Virus record (IMG/VR): IMGVR_UViG_3300047560_000767 | Coordinates: 1-64,000 of that record | Length of the DNA: 64,000 bases | Reading direction: 5' to 3' (one strand) | DNA from: a virus | Shown here: piece after piece, positions 54,613-63,052 of the stretch | How the letters are laid out: every line of letters starts with the position of its first letter | How positions within the stretch are numbered: position 1 is the first letter of the stretch | The notes under the pieces: model-generated | The model's database searches: none | Told to the model about the DNA's origin: nothing | The model's input: the letters and a program-made list of their open reading frames with translations, nothing else | Program-made: the position numbers and the translations under genes

Positions 54613-55926
54613 TTAGACTTTACCGTTGTGTACGATAATTCCACCAGCAATTAATGTATCTACTGGAGAAACGTTAAACTTATAAACTGTTCTAGCCTGA
54701 TCAATAACCTCAATGCTGGTTACAGCAATTCCTGCTACTTCAACTTCATTAGCATGGAATACTCTATCTCCAACCTTAAGATCTTGTATTTCTACAAATG
54801 ATACTACGTCTCCAACTTGAGTAAGAACCTTTTCTCCCATTGTAAATCTCATGTCAAGGTTATCATTTAAAATAACGGTGCTTGACTTAGAAGATTCTTC
54901 AATAGCAATAACAGATGTCTTAACTCTTTGGTGCGAGTCTAAAGATTTATATGATATTTTTGCAAGTGGGTCAATTAGTTCATCAACCATTCCATCCCAT
55001 GTAATTGACCAAACGTTGTCTCCTACACGAATATCACTTGCTGGCTTATAACCAATCATACCATCTTCGCTAACTACCGCAACTGGTGTGTCTTGGTCAA
55101 TGCAGTATCTCAAAGGTGTGAATGAGTATGCAGTTGGTGTGAACGAATATGGCGTAAAAGAGTATGGTGTAAAAGAGTACGGTACAAATGAGTAAGGCAC
55201 AAATGAGTAAGGCACAAATGAGTACGGTACGAATGAGTACGGGGTAAATGAATAAGGAACAAAAGAATACGGCGTAAATGAATACGGTGTAAACGAAAAT
55301 GGAGTAAATGAGAATGGGGTAAATGAGAACGTAGTGACGTTTGCTGAGTTTTGAGAAGGGTCACTATTTCCATTATCATTTGTTGCATAAACGTTATATG
55401 TCTGTGCTGTTCCTGCTTCTTGTCCAACAGTTACAGATGTAGATGTCGTATCTCCAGACTTTCCATCAGATGATGTCCAGTGATAGTTTGTAATTGGCTT
55501 GCCACCATTATTGGGAGCAGACCAAGTGACAGTATCTTGTGCTGTATTGGCAACAGTTGCTGCGGTTGGTGCAGATGGCTGTGCTGGTTTGGTTGTTGCA
55601 GTTACTGTACCAGATGTGGTACCTGCAGATGATCCAGAAGCATTTTTAGCAACTACGGTTACTGTATACTGTCCACTAGATGCTAAACCAGTTAAAGTTG
55701 CTGATGTAGTGGTAACATTAACTGTTGTAGTAGCAGGGTTAGTTGTTACATCATAACTTGTCGCTGCAGGAGAGTTTGCTGGCAATGTCCAAGAAACGGT
55801 AAAAGAACCATCATTGTATGCTCTGCCTACACCAACATCTGTTACAGTTAATCCCGTAACATCTAGTGGTGATAAAAAGTTATCCTGTGCGGATGACTTA
55901 ATTCCTATTCGCTTGCTTGTAGCCAT
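54613..55926 (-). CDS. FnIII-repeat-Hint domain fusion protein
   Basis: 437 residues. Two fibronectin III domains (about 20-110 and 112-198) are followed by fourteen [FY]SF[TV]P units (200-271) and a Hint domain (275-434). The Hint starts CIDQDTPV and ends IIVHNGKV. The His-Asn end is intact, but the following residue is Gly, not Cys/Ser/Thr. The block-B motif is T362-M-G-E365, Glu replacing the usual His. C-terminal cleavage is therefore more plausible than full splicing. Likely virion- or surface-associated. It follows the fibre gene by 21 nt. A related Hint gene lies at the right window edge. Confidence 0.82.
   Translation of the reverse strand: MATSKRIGIKSSAQDNFLSPLDVTGLTVTDVGVGRAYNDGSFTVSWTLPANSPAATSYDVTTNPATTTVNVTTTSATLTGLASSGQYTVTVVAKNASGSSAGTTSGTVTATTKPAQPSAPTAATVANTAQDTVTWSAPNNGGKPITNYHWTSSDGKSGDTTSTSVTVGQEAGTAQTYNVYATNDNGNSDPSQNSANVTTFSFTPFSFTPFSFTPYSFTPYSFVPYSFTPYSFVPYSFVPYSFVPYSFVPYSFTPYSFTPYSFTPTAYSFTPLRYCIDQDTPVAVVSEDGMIGYKPASDIRVGDNVWSITWDGMVDELIDPLAKISYKSLDSHQRVKTSVIAIEESSKSSTVILNDNLDMRFTMGEKVLTQVGDVVSFVEIQDLKVGDRVFHANEVEVAGIAVTSIEVIDQARTVYKFNVSPVDTLIAGGIIVHNGKV
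55112..55329 (-). repeat. Pentapeptide-coding tandem repeat
   Basis: Fourteen 15-bp units encode FSFTP (3), YSFTP, YSFVP, YSFTP, YSFVP (4), YSFTP (3), then TA and YSFTP. Third positions vary, so selection is on protein sequence. Confidence 0.9.
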
Positions 55927-55947
55927 TTATTTCTCCTTTAAGTTTTA

Positions 55948-58035
55948 TTATGCTGAGAGGTCGCCCATTACTACCCATGTGTCTGTTGCACGCTTGAATA
56001 GTGTTGCGGATGACCACTGTGTACGCAATTTCAATCCTGGTGTTCCATTAACTGTCACACCTGCTGCACCTGCGATTGTTACCTGACCTGTTGAAGTCTG
56101 AAGGATATCAATTGATGTTCCTACAGGGAATGCTGCTGTAGCATTTGTTGGAATTGTAACTGTTGTTGCTGATGCATTGCTTACTTCAACCAAAGAGTCT
56201 CTATCTGTAAGAACTACAGTATAAGATGCTGTTTGCTGGTTGATTGGTGTACGAGATGGTACACCTTGCTTTGTTTGAGTTCCATCTGAGAATGCTACAC
56301 CAGATGCTGTTGCAGTTACTAGGCCAGATGCTGTAATTGCTGCAGCATTAACTGTTCCAGTAAATGTAGGGTCTGCCTTTGGTGCCTTTGCATCAATCTG
56401 TGTCTGAATTGCTGAAGTTACACCATCAAGATATTGGAGTTCTGTATTTGATACATTTCCAATAGTTGCTGATGTTGCTTCAAGTGCTCCCAGAACTAAA
56501 GTATCATAGTTAACGCTAGTTAAATCAATGACATTTGAGGTAGGTTCTGCACCATTTGAAATAAGTTTCCACTTACCAGAATCTGATGCATCACGGAAAA
56601 GACCTGTGTGCTTATGTCCTACACCAGAACCTGGATAGTATGCTCCGTACACACCAATATCAAGTGCATCTGATGACGTATTTTGATCTGCTAGATAAAT
56701 AAGTGAGTCATCAACAACAAGGTTATTTGCAGAAACTGTAGTTGTTGTTCCAGATACTGTAAGGTTTCCAGAAATTACCACGTCTGCAGCATTTAATGTG
56801 CCTGTAAATGTTGGTGCTGCTTTTGGAGCCTTAAGGTCAAGTGCTGTTTGTGTAGCACTTGAGATTGGCTTATTCGCATCTGAAGTATTGTCAACGTTTC
56901 CGAGGCCAACATCTGCCTTTACAAGGCCTGAAGGCGAAGTAATTGTCTTATTTGTAAGAGTCTGTGTTCCATCTGTTGTTACCAACTTAGATGTGTCTGT
57001 AATACCGTGAACAGATGTTGTATCTGCTTCGTGAGTAGAAACTGCAGAATTAACATATGTCTTAGTTGCTAGGGCAGATGTATCGGCAATCCCGTGTACG
57101 TTTGTAGTATCTGCTTCGTGAGTAGAAACTGCAGAATCTGCATATGCCTTAGTAGCCAATGCTGATGTATCAGAGATACCGTGAACATTTGTAGTATCGT
57201 TTGCGTGTGCATCTAGTTCTGAGTGAATAACTAAGTCTGCTGTGTCAGCAATACCATGAATGTTTGTAGTATCTGAACTGTGAGTACTTACTGCTGCATC
57301 TGCATAGTCTTCTGCACCAGTGATATCTGACTGATATGCAAGATTTGCTGTATCAGCAATACCGTGAACATTTGTAGTGTCTAATGAGTGTGTTCCAACA
57401 GCACCTGTTGCAAACTGTTCAGCATTTGATTGAGCAGATGAAACTTCTGACTTTAGAGCAAGTAGAGAAGTATCTGCAATGCCATGTACGTTTGTGCTGT
57501 CTGCTAAGTGTGTTGATAAAATTCCATCTGCGTATGTTGTTGCCTGACTTTTAGCATTTTCAACATATGCTTCTGTTGCTAAGAGAGATGTGTCTGCGAT
57601 ACCGTGTACATTTGTAGTATCAGAATTGTGGGTGCTTACTGCACTGCCAATATTAGATGCAATTGTAGTTGTTATAAGTTCATCTGAATGTTGGTTTGCA
57701 AGACTAACGGCAAAGGCAACGTTTTCATCTAGAGTAGTTGAGAGATTTGCAAAGAATTCTGGGTCATCATTGATTGCTGCTGCTAATTCGTTCATTGTGT
57801 TTAGCAGGTCTGGTGCACCATCAACAAGGTTAGAAATGGCTGCATTGATTGCATCTTGAACGCCTGCTGCAGATGCATCTAAGAAGTATGACAAATCTGC
57901 CCAATGGTTAGTTCCATCACCAATCTTAAATTTACCTGTATCGGATTCAAAACCGATTTCTGCTGCTGCTAAAATTGGGTTAGCAGTTGTCCATTGTGTC
58001 GCAGTACCTCTGCGTTGTTGCATTCTTGTTGCCAT
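55948..58035 (-). CDS. Tail fibre with tandem repeats
   Basis: 695 residues. The N-terminal 50 (RMQQRRGTATQWTTANPILA, EIGFESDTGKFKIGDG) match the attachment domain seen in major-tropism-determinant-like fibres. Seven copies of a TH-x2-DTTNVHGIADTS-x-LA unit follow (135-352). Then an LTNKTITSPSG segment and a beta domain ending TWVVMGDLSA. It should bind host receptors as a trimer. It shares the NELAAAI module with the fibre at 58.6 kb. Confidence 0.82.
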   Translation of the reverse strand: MATRMQQRRGTATQWTTANPILAAAEIGFESDTGKFKIGDGTNHWADLSYFLDASAAGVQDAINAAISNLVDGAPDLLNTMNELAAAINDDPEFFANLSTTLDENVAFAVSLANQHSDELITTTIASNIGSAVSTHNSDTTNVHGIADTSLLATEAYVENAKSQATTYADGILSTHLADSTNVHGIADTSLLALKSEVSSAQSNAEQFATGAVGTHSLDTTNVHGIADTANLAYQSDITGAEDYADAAVSTHSSDTTNIHGIADTADLVIHSELDAHANDTTNVHGISDTSALATKAYADSAVSTHEADTTNVHGIADTSALATKTYVNSAVSTHEADTTSVHGITDTSKLVTTDGTQTLTNKTITSPSGLVKADVGLGNVDNTSDANKPISSATQTALDLKAPKAAPTFTGTLNAADVVISGNLTVSGTTTTVSANNLVVDDSLIYLADQNTSSDALDIGVYGAYYPGSGVGHKHTGLFRDASDSGKWKLISNGAEPTSNVIDLTSVNYDTLVLGALEATSATIGNVSNTELQYLDGVTSAIQTQIDAKAPKADPTFTGTVNAAAITASGLVTATASGVAFSDGTQTKQGVPSRTPINQQTASYTVVLTDRDSLVEVSNASATTVTIPTNATAAFPVGTSIDILQTSTGQVTIAGAAGVTVNGTPGLKLRTQWSSATLFKRATDTWVVMGDLSA
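56980..57633 (-). repeat. Tail-fibre tandem repeat (7 copies)
   Basis: Seven imperfect units with the core DTTNVHGIADTS, spaced 26-40 residues. Repeats of this kind form beta-helical or stalk regions in fibres. Confidence 0.85.
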
Positions 58036-58076
58036 AGTCTTTTACTCTCCTTTTTTGGGTTTTACCCATTATGCCA

Positions 58077-58085
58077 ATTATAGCA
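58077..58085 (-). promoter_or_regulatory. Extended -10 TGCTATAAT for the tail fibre
   Basis: TGCTATAATTGG upstream of the fibre gene, followed by a short GGGT/ACCC hairpin and an AAGGAGA Shine-Dalgarno. Confidence 0.65.
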
Positions 58086-58092
58086 TTATTTA

Positions 58093-58551
58093 TTAATTAA
58101 AATTGTCTACTGCAATTCCGCCATCCCAAAATGCATTCCATGATGTAACATCATAAGTGCCTGCATCTTGTAGAACTCCAGCAGAGTTATAGAATCCAGC
58201 CTCCACTAAAATACTTGCAATTAATCCATTTCCGTCAATTGAAGTATCGTGAATGTGGTCCTGTAAAGTTTCTGCATCAGCAAGATTCGCTTGTGGAATC
58301 CATACTGAATTATAAAATACATAAACTCTCTCTGTTAATGTATCTAGCCATTGCTGACCATTTGTTGGTGAAGAGGGAGCGGTAGACCCAACAGTCATAG
58401 AAGAACTGCCTAGTGCATCATCAACATATTGCTTTGTAGCAGCATGATCACTTAGTGTAGGAGAGCCTACAACTACTGCACCTCCAAAACTACCGCCGTT
58501 TGCGACCTGTAGTCCATTCTTTACTTTAAAATCTTTGTCTACTGTAGCCAA
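58093..58551 (-). CDS. Fibre-associated protein with shared N-terminus
   Basis: 152 residues from a TTG (TTGGCTACAGTAGAC) with GGGAG 9 nt upstream. Its first residues MATVDKDFKVKNGL are nearly the same as those of the next fibre gene. HAATKQYVDDAL and SPTNGQQWLDT are common fibre phrases. Probably attaches to the same baseplate site. Confidence 0.65.
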   Translation of the reverse strand: MATVDKDFKVKNGLQVANGGSFGGAVVVGSPTLSDHAATKQYVDDALGSSSMTVGSTAPSSPTNGQQWLDTLTERVYVFYNSVWIPQANLADAETLQDHIHDTSIDGNGLIASILVEAGFYNSAGVLQDAGTYDVTSWNAFWDGGIAVDNFN

Positions 58552-58578
58552 GATTTACCACTCCCTCTTAATTTTTTA

Positions 58579-60153
58579 TTATGCAAGTAATGTTCCGACA
58601 ACAGTAACTTCTGAGTTATTGTTAGCGGTTGTTACCTGTAGTTCAACATTGCTTCCAGACATTCCTGCTGAAATTGATGATGCTGAACCATTTGTTCCAA
58701 CGATTGCATATTCTGTAATAGCAATGTTATCTGAAGTATCAAGGGTAAGCATTACCTTTGAAATTTCTGTGTGTGTGCCATAAGCAACCTTTACCAAGAA
58801 TTCTGCTGAACGATAATCTCCAGAGTCGAATGCATATGCTGTCTGAATTCCAGCAACTGGTGCTGAAAGGCTAGAAGCAACTTGCTTTGCAACTGAGTTA
58901 AGATCAATCTCAACAAAGTTTGGTGTTACTGCTTCAAGTGCAGATACTGCACGAGAGTCTGTGAAGTATAGGTTTGTTGAACCTTCTTCTAGGTCATCAG
59001 TTGTAGAATCTGCTACACCGTTTTCAGCAGTAATAGTAAGTCCTGAACCTGTACCTGTAATTGTAATGTTTGTAAGATTTGCAGTAGTCAAAAGATCTGC
59101 TGCTGAACTTCTTGCACGAGAATCTGTAAAGTATTGGTTTGATCCCTCTTCAATATCAGATGTTGAAAGTGCATTGATTGCATTATCTGTGTATGTTGCT
59201 GCAGCATTTTGTGCATTTGTAGCAGCACCTAGAGCATCATATGTATTAGATAGGTCTAGGTTAATAATTGCATTGTCAGTGTAAAGATTAGCAGCATCTT
59301 CTGCATTTCCAGCAGCATTATCTGCATAGGTCTGTGCATTTGTTTGTGCCGAATCTGCATAACCTTGTGCAAGACCATTGTAGTATGAGTCTTGATTATC
59401 TACATAGGTTGTATCAGCCTTAGTTCCAACAAGGTTGGCAACATCTGATGCATAGTTTGGATTATCAGCAATTGCTGCAGCCAATTCATTGAGTGTGTCA
59501 AGAAGTGCTGGTGCTGAATCTACAAGTGCTGCAACTTCTTGATCTGTATAAGCCTTTGCATCATTGAGGGCAGTTGTTGCTGCACCAAGTGCATCATATG
59601 TACCAGATAGGTTAAGATTTGAAATTGACTGATCTGTGTATGAGTTAGCATCTGCAACTGCATTATCATAAGCACCCTGTGCAGAACCTACTGGATCATA
59701 GTTAGATGCAAGTGAGTCTGCATAGTTTTCTGCCTGCTGAACTGCAGAACTAATTTCACCATTGGTGTAGTTATTTGCAGAATTTAAAGCATCTTGTGCA
59801 GAACCTGCCTCATCCCAAAGTCCAACGTTAGCATCTACTGCTCTTTGATCTGTAAAATACTTGTTTGTACCCTCTGAAATTTCTGTTGTTGAGTGACCTG
59901 ATAGGCTGTCAACATATGCTGCTGTACCATCAAGATCTGCTGTAATTGTGCCTGCTGCAAAATTACCATTTTGATCACGCTTTACTACTGTCTCTGGTGT
60001 ATTCGCAGATGTTGCTGTTCCACCAATAAGATTGACGATATAGTCTAAATCGCCCTGCTTCTTTGTAAGAATGTCTTGTCCATTGATTGTACCTGTTGTA
60101 CCTTCAACTACAAGCCCATGCTTTACCTTAAAGTCTTTATTTACTGTTGCCAT
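58579..60153 (-). CDS. Tail fibre with repeated helical stalk
   Basis: 524 residues. N-terminus MATVNKDFKVKHGLVVEG. The stalk consists of repeats of Y-x2-LGAA...A-x-YTD and TDSRA units (about 70-400). The C-terminal beta domain (KVMLTLDTSDNIAITEY) is similar in plan to the whole C-terminal half of the next protein. Confidence 0.75.
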   Translation of the reverse strand: MATVNKDFKVKHGLVVEGTTGTINGQDILTKKQGDLDYIVNLIGGTATSANTPETVVKRDQNGNFAAGTITADLDGTAAYVDSLSGHSTTEISEGTNKYFTDQRAVDANVGLWDEAGSAQDALNSANNYTNGEISSAVQQAENYADSLASNYDPVGSAQGAYDNAVADANSYTDQSISNLNLSGTYDALGAATTALNDAKAYTDQEVAALVDSAPALLDTLNELAAAIADNPNYASDVANLVGTKADTTYVDNQDSYYNGLAQGYADSAQTNAQTYADNAAGNAEDAANLYTDNAIINLDLSNTYDALGAATNAQNAAATYTDNAINALSTSDIEEGSNQYFTDSRARSSAADLLTTANLTNITITGTGSGLTITAENGVADSTTDDLEEGSTNLYFTDSRAVSALEAVTPNFVEIDLNSVAKQVASSLSAPVAGIQTAYAFDSGDYRSAEFLVKVAYGTHTEISKVMLTLDTSDNIAITEYAIVGTNGSASSISAGMSGSNVELQVTTANNNSEVTVVGTLLA

Positions 60154-60170
60154 TTTTTATCTCCTTTTAT

Positions 60171-60617
60171 TTATGCCTTAAGTCCAATTCGTGCATAACG
60201 AACTGTGACTGGCTTAATTGCAGGATCTGGAGTGACTGTTAAAGCCACGGTATTTCCAGTCCGTGAGACATCAATGGTGCCAATATTCCCATCATTGTCT
60301 ATTGTTCCATACTCAGAAACAGAGATATTCTCTCCGTCTACAAGGATAGTTAACTCTGTTGCATAAAATTTATTGTCTCCTGCAGATGTTTTTGCAATAG
60401 AAACAATATACTTAACCATTCGCCATACAGTTGCATCAAAGTTATCAACTACTGTAATGTTCTCAATTCCAGTAATTGTATTTTCGTTGTTTCCGTATGA
60501 ACCTAAATCTGTCGATTGGGCCGAAGCGGTATCAATGAGGTCTTCATAATCTTCTTGAGATGGTCTATCTCCAGTTTGAAACTTAGACTTTACCGCAGCC
60601 AAGGATACTTTTGTCAT
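60171..60617 (-). CDS. Small fibre-tip-like protein
   Basis: 148 residues. RPSQEDYEDLIDTASAQ is an N-terminal helix often seen in short fibre or baseplate proteins. The C-terminal beta domain (FYATELTILVDGENISVSEY) matches that of the fibre at 58.6 kb. TATAAT ends 6 nt before the ATG. Confidence 0.65.
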   Translation of the reverse strand: MTKVSLAAVKSKFQTGDRPSQEDYEDLIDTASAQSTDLGSYGNNENTITGIENITVVDNFDATVWRMVKYIVSIAKTSAGDNKFYATELTILVDGENISVSEYGTIDNDGNIGTIDVSRTGNTVALTVTPDPAIKPVTVRYARIGLKA

Positions 60618-60623
60618 GGTCTA

Positions 60624-60629
60624 ATTATA
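60624..60629 (-). promoter_or_regulatory. -10 TATAAT, leaderless
   Basis: TATAAT 6 nt before the ATG at 60617. AGGAG lies 13 nt before the ATG, too far for normal use. Confidence 0.55.
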
Positions 60630-60651
60630 ACTCCTTTTTTTATTTTATATT

Positions 60652-60876
60652 TTAAAGGATATAGTTACTATATCCAATCACCTGGAGTGGGATTGGGGGA
60701 ACGTTGTTTGGTCCATAACCCTCTACAACTATGCTGGTGAATTTTATTCTAAATGGCAAAACATCATTTATTATTGTTGTTCTGGTTAAATCTTTTAGAT
60801 TAGATACGTAGTAATTATCGTTCTTTACAAACTTAGTTGTATGATTTGGTTTATTTATAACTGTTGATGATGCCAT
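60652..60876 (-). CDS. Small structural protein
   Basis: 74 residues, beta-rich, ending VPPIPLQVIGYSNYIL. Overlaps the stop of the previous gene by one base (TGATG), so translational coupling is likely. Confidence 0.6.
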   Translation of the reverse strand: MASSTVINKPNHTTKFVKNDNYYVSNLKDLTRTTIINDVLPFRIKFTSIVVEGYGPNNVPPIPLQVIGYSNYIL

Positions 60877-61280
60877 CAGTCTGTTACATCTTCAATAACA
60901 GCAATACTTCCTTGAGCCACAGTCCAAACACGTGTTGGATCTGATAACTGAATATCAAAGATGTCTCCCGTCTGAAGAATTACAGATTGTGTAGATGATA
61001 GATTTACAGTAAACTCTCCAGGAAGGTCGTTGTCATCTGCTGCTGGAAATAACTCTAAAACAATTGCAGCATCGTCAGTAATTACTCCAGCATTTTTTGG
61101 GTCATTTGGTCTCTTAATTTTCATATTAATAGTCCAATCTGGAATGTGCAATGGACTCTTACTATCGTCTGTTACATAAACTTTAAAAGCAGAAGTATCT
61201 CCACGGACTACCGTCCATAAAACCTGTGGTGGAATATTTCCAACACTATAATTACCAGAAGAACCTCTTAATTGTGCCAT
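60876..61280 (-). CDS. Baseplate upper protein-like
   Basis: 134 residues. VVRGDTSAFKVYVTD and WTINMKIKRP resemble the N-terminal domain of BppU-type proteins. TGGTATAAT ends 6 nt before the ATG, with T6 between. Confidence 0.65.
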   Translation of the reverse strand: MAQLRGSSGNYSVGNIPPQVLWTVVRGDTSAFKVYVTDDSKSPLHIPDWTINMKIKRPNDPKNAGVITDDAAIVLELFPAADDNDLPGEFTVNLSSTQSVILQTGDIFDIQLSDPTRVWTVAQGSIAVIEDVTD

Positions 61281-61286
61281 AAAAAA

Positions 61287-61295
61287 ATTATACCA
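61287..61295 (-). promoter_or_regulatory. Extended -10 TGGTATAAT, leaderless
   Basis: TGGTATAAT, T6, ATG at 61280. The spacer leaves no room for a Shine-Dalgarno. Confidence 0.75.
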
Positions 61296-61297
61296 TA

Positions 61298-61813
61298 TTA
61301 TGCAAGTCCATCACGGAGTGAACCCCATGTGCCATTGCCTTTTGCCTCTACAATAATAACTCCAACAGTTGCATCGGATTTTGCCACAATTCCTACTGCT
61401 GCTGCTCCACCTGCTGGTCTAGTACTTGTTAGTGATCCAGAATCATTTACATAAAGGGTTGATCCTGCAGTCCAAGATGATGTATTAACATTTGATAAAA
61501 CTCCAGCAACTACAGCAACACCTGTAGCACCTGATGCAATATCAGTTTTTAATAAACCAAAAATTGGATAGTTTTCTCTTGTGGCTTTATCAACCACAGT
61601 GTATCCGTCAAAGCCTGTGACATAAACAGGGGTAGTGGCAATTAGATTTGTCCCACTACCATTTTTTACTTTAACCTGAATAATTGATGTATCAATGCTG
61701 GCTAGGGCATCACGAACATCCTCTGCTAATACCTTAATGTCACCATGAACATTTACATTGTCTGTTGACTCAGGATATTGAAGATTAAATTGCCCAGATG
61801 TTTGACCAGCCAT
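61298..61813 (-). CDS. Virion structural protein
   Basis: 171 residues. After a helix (IKVLAEDVRDALASIDTSI), a beta region (KNGSGTNLIATTPVYVTG, GGAAAVGIVAKSDATVGVI) is typical of phage capsid-fibre or DUF2190-like domains. Likely a virion accessory. Confidence 0.6.
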   Translation of the reverse strand: MAGQTSGQFNLQYPESTDNVNVHGDIKVLAEDVRDALASIDTSIIQVKVKNGSGTNLIATTPVYVTGFDGYTVVDKATRENYPIFGLLKTDIASGATGVAVVAGVLSNVNTSSWTAGSTLYVNDSGSLTSTRPAGGAAAVGIVAKSDATVGVIIVEAKGNGTWGSLRDGLA

Positions 61814-61821
61814 AATAGTTA

Positions 61822-61830
61822 ATTATATCA
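61822..61830 (-). promoter_or_regulatory. Extended -10 TGATATAAT, leaderless
   Basis: TGATATAAT, 8 nt before the ATG at 61813. Confidence 0.7.
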
Positions 61831-61833
61831 TAA

Positions 61834-62307
61834 TTAATTGTTTTTAAAGGAATTTAAGAACTGTACCGTTTTTTCTCTAAGTTCAGAATATGTTCCAGTT
61901 TCAAACTCAGAGTCTGGTCTTTCTCTCATATGTGTGCAATACACTCGTGTTTGTCTCATACATTCAAGATGGAGGGGGTGAGTATCAGAAATCATTCTCG
62001 GACCTTGTTCATCATTAGGCACATGTTTTGATCCATCCCCCATCCATCTTATACAAATCTCATCATCTGAGAATTTAACAGAACAGTATCCACACAATCC
62101 TTCTGGTAAAACACGTTTTTCGTTATCTTCTATGACATAAAAAATATTTCCTTTTTCATTAAAAATTGGTGTGGATTGCCATGGAACAGGATTATTTTTA
62201 TGTAAGCCATGGCTAAAATTATTTAAAAAATAGTCATCTAAACGTACCATTGGTCTTGGTAAGCCTTGTTTTTTACCCTTTTTAAAGATTTTAAAATAAC
62301 TAGTCAT
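61834..62307 (-). CDS. Putative zinc-binding protein
   Basis: 158 residues from MTSYFKIFKK. CGYC near residue 73 and HLEC with CTHM further on could form a treble-clef-like zinc site. The frame is open 25 codons upstream, but TGATATAAT ends 7 nt before the ATG at 62307 and sets the start. Confidence 0.6.
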   Translation of the reverse strand: MTSYFKIFKKGKKQGLPRPMVRLDDYFLNNFSHGLHKNNPVPWQSTPIFNEKGNIFYVIEDNEKRVLPEGLCGYCSVKFSDDEICIRWMGDGSKHVPNDEQGPRMISDTHPLHLECMRQTRVYCTHMRERPDSEFETGTYSELREKTVQFLNSFKNN

Positions 62308-62314
62308 ATTAATA

Positions 62315-62323
62315 ATTATATCA
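62315..62323 (-). promoter_or_regulatory. Extended -10 TGATATAAT, leaderless
   Basis: TGATATAAT, 7 nt before the ATG at 62307. Lies back-to-back with the plus-strand lysozyme promoter. Confidence 0.7.
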
Positions 62324-62340
62324 AACAAAATGCTCAATAC

Positions 62341-62370
62341 TTGACTTTGGGTGTCAAAAGATGTTATACT
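62341..62370 (+). promoter_or_regulatory. Plus-strand promoter TTGACT-18-TATACT
   Basis: -35 TTGACT (62341-62346), spacer ending TGT, -10 TATACT (62365-62370). TTGAC-N7-GTCAA is an inverted repeat over the -35. The leader contains a CACC..GGTG hairpin and then AGGAGG. Confidence 0.82.
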
Positions 62371-62420
62371 TAGTCTTAGCACCCTTAAGCAAGGTGTTAT
62401 TTGTTTCTTAAGGAGGAACT

Positions 62421-63041
62421 ATGATGAATTTTATGAATAATAAAAAACAAATCATTGGCATACTCGCTGCCTGGCTAGTTTTTGGCATTACGGCTAACGC
62501 TGCAAATGCTTTGACTGTGCAGACAGAACCAACTGTTACATTTTTATCCAGCAACCCGACTAGTAGTCCCGTTGCAAATTTAAAGGTCATGCCAGCCACC
62601 GACAAGGTGGCTTTAAACCTTTCTATGGGTAAAATTGCATATTTTAAAGCAACAAACTTAACGCTTAAAAAATATGAAAATGTTCACAGCCTTACTAACA
62701 AACAGTTAAAAGAACTTTTGGCTGCTGTTGGTTTTAAGGGTCGTGGGCTAAAGTCTGCTTGGGCAATCGCAAAACGAGAGTCTAGTGGACAGCCATATCG
62801 TTTCAATGGCAACGCAAAGACTGGGGATAGTTCTTATGGACTATTTCAAATTAATATGATTGGATCTCTTGGTCCAATTCGCAGAGATACTTTTAATCTC
62901 AAAACAAATGCGGAATTATTTAATCCAGTCACGAATGCAAAAATAGCATTCTTCATGTCAAAGAGTGGTACAGATTGGTCAGCATGGAAGGGACTAACCC
63001 CTAGAGCGAAGGCTCTTATGGCATCATATCCAAAGAAGTGA
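62421..63041 (+). CDS. Secreted lysozyme/lytic transglycosylase-like protein
   Basis: 206 residues, the only confident plus-strand gene. A signal peptide (KKQIIGILAAWLVFGITANAANA) is followed by a linker and an SLT/G-type lysozyme core: catalytic E120 in AIAKRESSG, then TGDSSYGLFQINM. It should cleave peptidoglycan outside the membrane. AGGAGG (62411-62416) precedes two ATGs (62421 and 62424), and the second has better spacing. It may be the endolysin or a tail-independent wall hydrolase. Confidence 0.85.
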   Translation: MMNFMNNKKQIIGILAAWLVFGITANAANALTVQTEPTVTFLSSNPTSSPVANLKVMPATDKVALNLSMGKIAYFKATNLTLKKYENVHSLTNKQLKELLAAVGFKGRGLKSAWAIAKRESSGQPYRFNGNAKTGDSSYGLFQINMIGSLGPIRRDTFNLKTNAELFNPVTNAKIAFFMSKSGTDWSAWKGLTPRAKALMASYPKK

Positions 63042-63052
63042 TTACCACTTCT
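63034..63052. terminator. Convergent hairpin between two gene ends
   Basis: AGAAGTG-ATTAC-CACTTCT spans both stop codons of the convergent genes. No T-tail, so its termination strength is uncertain. Confidence 0.45.

Noticed and set aside
55112-55329. Possible CRISPR-like array
   Set aside because: Units are 15 bp, contiguous without spacers, in frame within a protein gene and vary at third positions.
61834-62382. Upstream ATG at 62382 for the zinc-binding protein
   Set aside because: It would place the TGATATAAT box inside the gene and has no ribosome site; 62307 fits the leaderless pattern.
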